A DNA stretch of 6,020 nucleotides, taken from contig CADBRG010000183.1 in assembly GCA_902797015.1 (NCBI GenBank), positions 1 to 6,020 of the forward strand. The letters run 5' to 3'. Under the pieces are notes generated by a model that was not told the DNA's origin, searched no databases, and saw only the letters and a list, made by a program, of their open reading frames with translations. The DNA is from an uncultured Lachnospiraceae bacterium. GTDB lineage: Bacteria > Bacillota > Clostridia > Lachnospirales > Lachnospiraceae. This document shows, in pieces, positions 1 through 5,619 of the stretch (its first letter is position 1; each line of letters starts with the position of its first letter). Both the position numbers and the translations under genes were made by a program.

Positions 1-304
1 CATTATATCTTCTATGACTACAAAATATCGTGATCTTGCAATGGTTGTCGGATTCGGACTACAGTTATGGCAATTCGGAAGTCCGATAGCATATGGATTA
101 CAGTTAGTTCCGGAGAAATGGATGAATCTTTATTTGATCAATCCGTTTACGCCGGTCGTTACAACCTTCCGTTATGCATTATTCGGTTTCGGATATTTTA
201 ACCTGGGTATTTATTTTATTGGCTGGGCTATTACTCTGGTTCTGTTCATCATTGGCCTGATTTTATTCAGTCGAATAGAACGGACATTTATGGATACCAT
301 TTAA
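1..304 (+). CDS. ABC-2 type polysaccharide export permease, Wzm-like (5' truncated)
   Basis: This is the C-terminal end of an integral membrane permease that, with the ATPase encoded just downstream, would move an undecaprenyl-linked polysaccharide across the cytoplasmic membrane. The frame is open to the left edge (first full codon at base 2), so the ATG at 14 is internal and not the real start; about 100 residues are visible and the N-terminal part lies outside. What is seen: the loop TTKYRDL, followed by hydrophobic stretches around FGLQLWQFGSPIAYG and LVPEKWMNLYLINPFTP, then a last strongly hydrophobic helix (GWAITLVLFIIGLILF) and a short charged cytosolic tail FSRIERTFMDTI. The order KYRDL, SPIAY, VPEKW, NPF, FR and a tail with E-x-x-F-x-D is typical of the ABC-2 membrane family of O-antigen and teichoic-acid exporters. 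An 11-nt gap separates it from the ATPase gene, as expected for a Wzm-Wzt pair. Whether the cargo is an O-antigen-like, capsular or wall polymer cannot be read from this fragment. Confidence 0.9.
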   Translation, partial: IISSMTTKYRDLAMVVGFGLQLWQFGSPIAYGLQLVPEKWMNLYLINPFTPVVTTFRYALFGFGYFNLGIYFIGWAITLVLFIIGLILFSRIERTFMDTI

Positions 305-315
305 GAGGAATCATT

Positions 316-1587
316 ATGGAAGAAATAATGCTGAACATCGACTGCGTATCAAAGCAATATAAGCTTGGACAGATCGGCGGAACAACACTGCGAGATGAAC
401 TGCAGAGAAGAATTGCAAAAAGACTGGGAAAAGAAGATCCGACAAAAAAAATAGGATCAGGAGACTATGTCAGCGGCGAAACGTTTTTGGCTTTGGATTC
501 GATTTCGTTTGATGTAAAACAGGGAGAGCGTGTCGGTATAATTGGTCATAACGGAGCAGGGAAGAGTACACTGTTAAAACTGATTTCCCGTGTTACGGCA
601 CCGTCTTCCGGACGGATTTGGTTAAATGGACGTGTTGCTTCTATGCTTGAAGTCGGAACCGGTTTTCATCCGGAGCTCACCGGTCGCGAGAATATTTACA
701 TGAACGGTGCGATTCTCGGTATGACAAAAAAGGAAATCGATTCCAAGATGGAAGATATCATTGATTTTTCTGAATGCCGTCAGTTTATTGATACTCCCGT
801 AAAACGATACAGTTCCGGTATGTATGTCAAGCTGGCATTTTCTGTTGCAGCCCATTTGGATGCTGAGATTATGATTATGGACGAAGTCCTGGCTGTAGGC
901 GATATAAACTTTCAGCAGAAATGTCTTGCAAAGATGAAAAATGTGGCATTAGAAGATGGGAGGACCATTCTTTATGTCAGCCACAACATGAGTACGATAC
1001 GCTCCCTGTGTGATCGCTGTATTGTATTGAATAAAGGTACGTTGCTTTTTGACGGGGATGTAGAACAGGGAATTGCTTTATACGAAAACCGCATGCAGCA
1101 CGAGTTAAAGCAGGAATATGATGTCAGCCAGTTCAAACGGGATAACGGAACAAGCCGGAGATGTTTGCTTCATAAAATCTATATTGACAAGGCTGTAGTC
1201 AATATGAATGAGACCATTCATTTTAAATTGACCATATGGAGCAAAGACGATTTAGAAAAAGAAATGCTCAGAATGGTAATATGCAATGAAGCAGGGATTC
1301 CTGTGGCAACTACGTATTCTGACTTTTATCAAGTACATAAAGGAATGAATGAAGTAGGCTTCGAACTGGATACAGATCATATGACCTTTGGTGATTATAC
1401 TCTTGATCTGATACTCTGTGGATATGAGAATGAAATACATGACAGACAAGACGCGGTAACATCGGTGTTCCGTATTCGAATCAATGAGAACGAGTACTAT
1501 TATAATTATAAATGGAATCATTCTTCATGGGGATATATCAAACTTAATTCTCTCTGCGTTACGTTTCAAAGAGAGTTAGCGGAATGA
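316..1587 (+). CDS. Polysaccharide ABC exporter ATPase, Wzt-like, with C-terminal substrate-recognition domain
   Basis: This is the nucleotide-binding subunit that powers export of a lipid-linked polysaccharide through the Wzm-type permease encoded upstream. The 423-residue product has a complete ATPase domain: Walker A GHNGAGKST at 77-85, the FHPELTGREN segment typical of this subfamily at 117-126, ABC signature YSSGM at 165-169, Walker B IMIMDE at 185-190 and switch histidine H223. The insertion before Walker A (about 28-56) is also usual in Wzt/TagH-type ATPases. After the ATPase domain, residues from about 265 to 423 form an extension with alternating beta-like segments. Its size and place match the Wzt C-terminal carbohydrate-binding domain, which in studied O-antigen exporters recognises the finished end of the chain; simple exporters lack it. 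The start is supported by AGAGGA at 304-309, six bases before the ATG; an in-frame ATG at 328 is less likely. The stop overlaps the next gene in an ATGA junction. The ATPase call is very sure; the binding role of the extension is inferred from position and length. Confidence 0.94.
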   Translation: MEEIMLNIDCVSKQYKLGQIGGTTLRDELQRRIAKRLGKEDPTKKIGSGDYVSGETFLALDSISFDVKQGERVGIIGHNGAGKSTLLKLISRVTAPSSGRIWLNGRVASMLEVGTGFHPELTGRENIYMNGAILGMTKKEIDSKMEDIIDFSECRQFIDTPVKRYSSGMYVKLAFSVAAHLDAEIMIMDEVLAVGDINFQQKCLAKMKNVALEDGRTILYVSHNMSTIRSLCDRCIVLNKGTLLFDGDVEQGIALYENRMQHELKQEYDVSQFKRDNGTSRRCLLHKIYIDKAVVNMNETIHFKLTIWSKDDLEKEMLRMVICNEAGIPVATTYSDFYQVHKGMNEVGFELDTDHMTFGDYTLDLILCGYENEIHDRQDAVTSVFRIRINENEYYYNYKWNHSSWGYIKLNSLCVTFQRELAE

Positions 1588-2747
1588 AGCCTTTGAGAAG
1601 GAGAAAAGGATTCCAAATGAGAAAAGCAATAAAAACAGAAATGGATAATCATATTTTATTTCTGTCCAATTCAGTCTATCAATTAATTGTAGCGTGCTGG
1701 ATGAAGTATGCTCTGTTTCCAGACAAAAAAGCGGATATATTTATCAGTAATCATTTCAATCGAGCGGATAATTTGGAAGAAAACATCCAAAAGACGGGAT
1801 TGTTTGAAAATGTTAAGCTTATCGATACAAAGAAGGAGTCGAGGTATCAAGTACAAAGAAAAGGTCTGTACAGAGTTCAAAGCAATATAAATCCTGAGAT
1901 TCCGCTTGGCGAATATGTAAAGCTCGACTATGGTTACTCTGATTTGTACATAGCAAATTTTGATGGTTTCAGCCAGCTTTTATACAGCGGTCTTTATCAT
2001 AAGAATGATAAACTCAGACTGCATGTTTATGAAGACGGTATCTCAACCTATATGGAATTTGAGAGATATTACAGGAAATTTGAGAATTACTATTATTCTT
2101 CAAAAGAGTCTTTTTTTAACGCTATTCGCAGAAGAGTATATGGTGTCAGAAATATTTACGGTAATATTTCCGGATTTCATGTTTTTAACCCGGAATTAAT
2201 GAAATGGGATCCGGGATGCCCGATTGAGACAATTCCCAAAATTGATCCCGGTGATCGGGAGTTCGTAAAGCTGTTATTAAGTGTGTTTGATGTAAAACAA
2301 TCTGATGACAGATATGATGAGAAATACATCTTTTTAGAAGAATCTTTTTATGCTGACGGAGAAGCTATTTCTGATACGGAACTCGTTGAAGAACTTGCTG
2401 ATAGAGTCGGCAAAGAAAATATAATGGTGAAAATACATCCCCGCAATCCTGTCAACAGATTTCGGCAGCTTGGCTATAAAACCAACCGGGATACGGGGAT
2501 TCCTTGGGAAGTAATACTATTGAACATGGAGAATGCGGAAGAACATGTACTTGTCACGATAGCTTCATCTGCTATACTGAATCCTATAATGATTTTCGGA
2601 ATCAAAACACATGCCTATTCTCTGTTTCCGTTGCTTAGAGAAATACCGAAACGTCTGAACGGAAAATCCTGGGAGTTTATTAAGGAGTTATACAGTAAAT
2701 ATCCTGAAATGATTACAATTTGTGATGATATCAGGATGATTGATTAG
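1584..2747 (+). CDS. Probable glycosyltransferase with bacterial sialyltransferase motifs (GT52/polysialyltransferase-like)
   Basis: This is probably a cytoplasmic transferase that adds a CMP-activated acidic sugar to the growing polysaccharide. The 387-residue product begins with a short basic leader, then a beta-strand-like NHILFLSNSVYQLIVA (22-37) resembling the N-terminus of bacterial GT52 enzymes. Three short motifs follow in the order known from bacterial sialyl- and polysialyltransferases: YEDG at 149-152 (the acidic-acidic-Gly motif holding the catalytic base), KIHPR at 283-287 (the HP motif) and the Ser pair S328-S329 in TIASSA. FLEESF at 250-255 starts the probable second Rossmann-like domain. 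There is no signal peptide or membrane helix. The next gene encodes a CMP-sugar synthetase, which fits a CMP-linked donor, most likely a Kdo- or nonulosonate-type sugar rather than necessarily sialic acid. The start is open: ATG 1584 makes an ATGA overlap with the ATPase gene, while ATG 1617 (residue 12) has better ribosome-binding sequence. The family call rests on short motifs; donor and acceptor are inferred. Confidence 0.72.
   Translation: MKPLRRRKGFQMRKAIKTEMDNHILFLSNSVYQLIVACWMKYALFPDKKADIFISNHFNRADNLEENIQKTGLFENVKLIDTKKESRYQVQRKGLYRVQSNINPEIPLGEYVKLDYGYSDLYIANFDGFSQLLYSGLYHKNDKLRLHVYEDGISTYMEFERYYRKFENYYYSSKESFFNAIRRRVYGVRNIYGNISGFHVFNPELMKWDPGCPIETIPKIDPGDREFVKLLLSVFDVKQSDDRYDEKYIFLEESFYADGEAISDTELVEELADRVGKENIMVKIHPRNPVNRFRQLGYKTNRDTGIPWEVILLNMENAEEHVLVTIASSAILNPIMIFGIKTHAYSLFPLLREIPKRLNGKSWEFIKELYSKYPEMITICDDIRMID
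1598..1610 (+). promoter_or_regulatory. Purine-rich ribosome binding region supporting an alternative start at 1617
   Basis: AAGGAG (1598-1603) followed by AAAAGGA up to 1610 lies 6 to 13 bases before the in-frame ATG at 1617. It is a better Shine-Dalgarno match than anything before the ATG at 1584, which has only GAGAG at 1571-1575. The protein may therefore start at MRKAIKTEM and be 11 residues shorter. The sequence alone does not settle which start is used; both could be. Confidence 0.5.
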
Positions 2748-2783
2748 CTCAATTAAATTACCTGCACAACAATACAATGCAAC

Positions 2784-2791
2784 AGGAGGGG
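2784..2791 (+). promoter_or_regulatory. Strong ribosome binding site of the cytidylyltransferase gene
   Basis: AGGAGGGG is a full Shine-Dalgarno core with 8 to 10 bases to the ATG at 2800. It decides the start: the longer open frame from 2740 would add 20 residues with no family similarity and would overlap the upstream gene. It is the strongest such site in the window and lies in the longest internal gap (2748-2799), so this gene may be translated independently of the glycosyltransferase gene. Confidence 0.85.
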
Positions 2792-2799
2792 TTGTTTTT

Positions 2800-3537
2800 A
2801 TGAAAATAGTAGGAGTTATTCCTGCACGTTATGGATCGTCAAGGTTTCCGGGAAAACCATTAGCCGATATCTGCGGCAGACCCATGCTTTGGTGGGTCTA
2901 TCAGCAGGCGGGGAATGTAGAGGAGTTTGACGATGTTTATGTGGCAACAGATGATGAACGTATTGCAGAACTCTGCAAACAGTATAATATGAATTATGTA
3001 ATGACCGGTGAACACTCGACGCATATCGCCCGTGTTCATGAATTGTCTACAAAGGTAGATGCGGACTATTATGTTAATGTCAATGGTGACGAACCGCTTA
3101 TTGAACCAGAGACTATCAGGGCGATCATACCGGATGAGCCTTCTGAAACTCCAAAGGTTTTCGGGCTGATGAAGATATTGACGGATCCGGTCGAACTGAT
3201 TGATCCGACGAATATCAAGGTGGCAGCCAATAAGGAGGGAATTGCGCTTTACATATCAAGAGCGCCGATTCCCCATCCGTACAAAACAATACTTTTCGAG
3301 TATAAAAAAGCGATCGGTGTTGAATGCTGGAATAAACCTGCTCTGGATCTTTTTGTAAACTCGGAACCGGGGCAGCTGGAAATCATCGAGGATCTGGTTG
3401 CGCTTAGATTTTTTGAGAACGGATGTCCGATGCACTATACTCTTGTAGAGAGTAATTCGTTATCTGTAGATACACCAAAGGATCTGGAAAAGGTTCGGAT
3501 CCTTATGAAAGGGATTCTAGAGGAGCAAAAGAAATGA
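2800..3537 (+). CDS. CMP-Kdo synthetase-like cytidylyltransferase (KdsB family)
   Basis: This is a soluble enzyme expected to join CMP from CTP to a 2-keto-3-deoxy sugar acid, releasing pyrophosphate. The product has 245 residues, the usual size of KdsB/KpsU proteins. The N-terminal nucleotide-binding signature IPARYGSSRFPGKPL (7-21) is nearly canonical, as are the following CGRPM (25-29), VATDDERI (48-55), the metal-site region NVNGDEP (93-99, D97) and the C-terminal SVDTPKDLEKVR (222-233, D224), the second expected Mg ligand. Divergent points: the family motif SGTER in the substrate region is replaced by THIAR (74-78), and the usual Gln of VQGDEP is Asn95. These suggest the acid may not be Kdo itself. 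The start at 2800 is chosen because family similarity begins there and a strong AGGAGGGG precedes it. The stop overlaps the aldolase gene in an ATGA junction, linking the two products. The family call is firm; the sugar specificity is not, so no kdsB symbol is assigned. Confidence 0.88.
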   Translation: MKIVGVIPARYGSSRFPGKPLADICGRPMLWWVYQQAGNVEEFDDVYVATDDERIAELCKQYNMNYVMTGEHSTHIARVHELSTKVDADYYVNVNGDEPLIEPETIRAIIPDEPSETPKVFGLMKILTDPVELIDPTNIKVAANKEGIALYISRAPIPHPYKTILFEYKKAIGVECWNKPALDLFVNSEPGQLEIIEDLVALRFFENGCPMHYTLVESNSLSVDTPKDLEKVRILMKGILEEQKK

Positions 3538-5096
3538 TCCCCGATATTAAGCTTTTAGACTGTACCTTAAGAGATGGTTGTCATATCAATGGCGGTAATT
3601 TTGGTAAACATGTCATTGTGGAGACGATAGAGGACCTTGTTAAAGCAAACATAGATATCATAGAAGTCGGGTTTTTCGTAAACGAAATACATGATGAGAA
3701 TACCTCTTATTATTCAAGCATTGAAGAAGTTCGTAAAATACTGCCGAAAAATAAGGGAAATTCTCATTTTTGCCTGATGGCAGATTTTGTTGACGTGTCC
3801 GATGTCGAGCCCTGTGATGGTACTGTTGAATTTTTCAGGCTTTCTTTTAAGCGTCATAGATGGGATTGGGCGTTGGATGCAGCCGGAAAACTGATTGCTA
3901 AAGGTTATAAGGTCTATTTCAATCCGGTCAATTGCAACGTTTATACTGATGAAGAATATTTGCAAAGGATCCGGCAAGTCAATGAATTGAAGCCCTACGG
4001 TTTTTCTATTGTTGACACCTTTGGTGTGCTTCGCAAGCAGGATCTGTCACGAATCTATTATCTGGTCGAAAGGAATCTGGATAAGGATATTGTCATCGGT
4101 CTGCATTTGCATGAGAACTTGGGATTGGCATATTCTCTGGCGCAGCATTTTCTTGAAATAAGACTTCCAAAGCGAAAAATCAGCATCGACGGTTCTTTAC
4201 TTGGGATGGGGAGAGCGCCGGGAAATCTCTGTAGTGATCAAATAATGGATCATCTTAACAATAATTATGATGCGGAATACAATCTTGAACCGGCTTTTGA
4301 TGCAATCGACAATCATATAGCCCCGATTAAACGAGAGCATCCCTGGGGCTATGCCATTGCCTACGCACTTTCAGGGAAATATGGTCTGCATCGTACCTAC
4401 GCAGAGTATTTGTTGGGTAAAAACAGGTTAAAGACCAAAGACATACAGAGAATATTGTCTTTGGTTGATCAGGATCATATTGAAATGTTTGATGAAGGTT
4501 ACATAGAAGAGCTTTATCGCAGATATATGTATTCTTCCTATGATGATTCCGAAATGTTGCGCAACCTCAATAAGACCATGGAGGGTAGGACAGTTGTTGT
4601 TATTTGTCCGGGAGCAACAATATCGGAGTTTCAAAAGGATATAGAGGATTTTGTAACAACAAATGATGCAGTAGTTATTTCCGTAAACTTTGTTCCGGAA
4701 TTCATTCGGCCCGATATAGTGTTTTGTGCTAACGCCAAGAGAATCAGCAACATTCGCGATTTGTCGGGTATACAGCGTCTTATTACTTCAAATATCCTTA
4801 ATGAGGTTGGAGAAAACTGCGAAGGGGTAGTTTCGTATAATGACAGCGTATACTTTAATGAAGTCTTCTGTGAAGATTCTACGCTAATGCTGCTGAAAAC
4901 TATGGAACGAGCCGGCTGCAGCCAGGTGTATATGGCCGGATTTGATGGCTTCCAGGATAAAATAAAGTTATATTACAGCGATGACTATTCACACGAAGAA
5001 GGCAAAAATGTATCACTAACAAAAGTAAAGCATATTTTAGATACGACACTGAGTGAATTGACAATACACTTTCTCACACCTTCATCTTACGAATAA
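3534..5096 (+). CDS. DRE-TIM pyruvate aldolase (4-hydroxy-2-oxovalerate aldolase-like) with extra C-terminal domain
   Basis: The N-terminal half is a TIM-barrel metal-dependent carbon-carbon lyase/aldolase. Visible motifs: LDCTLRDG at 8-15 (R13, metal ligand D14), H17 at the place of the catalytic histidine of 4-hydroxy-2-oxovalerate aldolases such as DmpG, EVGFF at 44-48, NPVNC at 130-134, DTFG at 161-164, metal histidines H191 and H193 in GLHLHEN, and IDGSLLGMGRAPGN at 218-231. All expected active-site elements are present, so it should be active on pyruvate or a 2-keto acid. Residues about 265-345 are a helical linker. Residues about 350-520 form a second, Rossmann-like domain starting VVVICPGATI (354-363), vaguely like the DUF115 or GT42 nucleotide-binding start, with unknown role. 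From memory, relatives are annotated as HOA-like aldolases of unknown function. GAGGAG at 3520-3525 lies eight bases before the ATG, which overlaps the cytidylyltransferase stop. Context suggests it builds the 2-keto-3-deoxy acid used by its neighbours in place of KdsA/NeuB; this is inference. Confidence 0.83.
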   Translation: MIPDIKLLDCTLRDGCHINGGNFGKHVIVETIEDLVKANIDIIEVGFFVNEIHDENTSYYSSIEEVRKILPKNKGNSHFCLMADFVDVSDVEPCDGTVEFFRLSFKRHRWDWALDAAGKLIAKGYKVYFNPVNCNVYTDEEYLQRIRQVNELKPYGFSIVDTFGVLRKQDLSRIYYLVERNLDKDIVIGLHLHENLGLAYSLAQHFLEIRLPKRKISIDGSLLGMGRAPGNLCSDQIMDHLNNNYDAEYNLEPAFDAIDNHIAPIKREHPWGYAIAYALSGKYGLHRTYAEYLLGKNRLKTKDIQRILSLVDQDHIEMFDEGYIEELYRRYMYSSYDDSEMLRNLNKTMEGRTVVVICPGATISEFQKDIEDFVTTNDAVVISVNFVPEFIRPDIVFCANAKRISNIRDLSGIQRLITSNILNEVGENCEGVVSYNDSVYFNEVFCEDSTLMLLKTMERAGCSQVYMAGFDGFQDKIKLYYSDDYSHEEGKNVSLTKVKHILDTTLSELTIHFLTPSSYE

Positions 5097-5108
5097 GGAT
5101 AATATACT

Positions 5109-5570
5109 ATGATTAAAATGTTGGTTATGGATGTCGATGGGACCTTAACAGATGGCCGGATTTATATGGGGCCGGGCGGGGAAGTCATGAAAGCGTTTGA
5201 TATAAAAGACGGTTATGCGATTGCAAACATGCTTCCTGAGAAGGGCATTCTCCCAGTGATCATTACCGGGAGGGATTCTGCCATTGTTCAGAACCGGGCT
5301 GATGAATTGGGGATTCAGGAGATCTATCAGGCTGTGCCGAATAAGCTTGAAAAGATGTGTGAAATAGCAGAAAGGCATGGGATTCAGCAAGAAGAAATTG
5401 CTTATATTGGTGATGATCTTAATGATTTGAAATGTATCGAATTTGCGGCTGTTTCCGGGTGCCCGGCTGATGTAGCTTCTGAAGTGGCTTCAAAAGTGTC
5501 TTATGTCTGCCGAAAAACGGGTGGAAACGGAGCAGTCCGGGAATTTATTGAATACATCATATCATTATGA
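5109..5570 (+). CDS. KdsC-like HAD phosphatase (YrbI family, ulosonate-phosphate phosphatase)
   Basis: This is a soluble HAD-superfamily phosphatase expected to remove the terminal phosphate of a phosphorylated sugar acid, as KdsC does on Kdo-8-phosphate. The 153-residue protein has no cap domain, as in the tetrameric KdsC group. Motifs: MDVDGTLTDG at 7-16 with nucleophile D8 and acid/base D10, IITGRDS at 51-57 with T53, lysine K79 in PNKLEKM, GDDLND at 101-106 with metal ligands D102 and D103, and the C-terminal GGNGAVREFIE at 138-148, which is the hallmark tail of KdsC that reaches into the neighbouring active site. It is shorter at the N-terminus than enterobacterial KdsC. Relatives also act on nine-carbon acids, for instance the KDN-9-phosphate phosphatase of Bacteroides thetaiotaomicron, so Kdo is not certain. 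AAGGA at 5095-5099 lies nine bases before the ATG and overlaps the aldolase stop codon; the gap to the aldolase is only 12 nt. Subfamily confidence is high, exact substrate unknown. Confidence 0.9.
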   Translation: MIKMLVMDVDGTLTDGRIYMGPGGEVMKAFDIKDGYAIANMLPEKGILPVIITGRDSAIVQNRADELGIQEIYQAVPNKLEKMCEIAERHGIQQEEIAYIGDDLNDLKCIEFAAVSGCPADVASEVASKVSYVCRKTGGNGAVREFIEYIISL

Positions 5571-5606
5571 TCAGCATTATCATGTGGGAAAAACAGACAC
5601 AATAGT

Positions 5607-5611
5607 GAGGA
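5607..5611 (+). promoter_or_regulatory. Ribosome binding site of glf
   Basis: GAGGA lies eight bases before the ATG at 5620. It sets the start of the mutase gene, whose frame runs off the right edge. The nearer ATG at 5614 is followed at once by TAA and cannot serve as a gene start. Confidence 0.75.
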
Positions 5612-5619
5612 CGATGTAA

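Noticed and set aside
622..855. Minus-strand open frame opposite the Wzt ATPase domain; similar ones occur at 1252-1521, 3714-3977, 4428-4634 and 5145-5390.
   Set aside because: All lie inside well-supported plus-strand genes, lack credible product features, and are shadows of coding sequence.
2768..2796. Possible hairpin pairing AACAA (2768-2772) with TTGTT (2792-2796) around the ribosome binding site, followed by a T run.
   Set aside because: Only five A/T-rich pairs with a loop of about 19 bases; too weak to claim as a terminator or a switch.
2740..2799. Longer open frame of the cytidylyltransferase gene starting at ATG 2740, overlapping the upstream gene by 8 nt.
   Set aside because: The extra 20 residues have no family similarity, and AGGAGGGG at 2784-2791 marks the ATG at 2800, where the canonical KdsB N-terminus begins.
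3534..5096. Reading the aldolase gene as a catabolic 4-hydroxy-2-oxovalerate aldolase (MhpE/DmpG) or an isopropylmalate/homocitrate synthase.
   Set aside because: No acetaldehyde dehydrogenase or aromatic-degradation genes are nearby, the protein is much longer than MhpE, its C-terminal domain differs from the LeuA regulatory domain, and the neighbours are all for polysaccharide synthesis.
5561..5590. Short repeated and palindromic ATCAT/ATGAT/CATTAT pieces after the phosphatase stop codon.
   Set aside because: The ATCAT-T-ATGAT palindrome has a one-base centre and there is no GC-rich stem or T tract, so it is not a terminator; it is probably chance in AT-rich sequence.
5614..5619. ATG directly followed by TAA just before glf.
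   Set aside because: A start-stop pair by chance is likely; spacing from GAGGA to it is only two bases, so it is not a credible start or regulatory mini-ORF.
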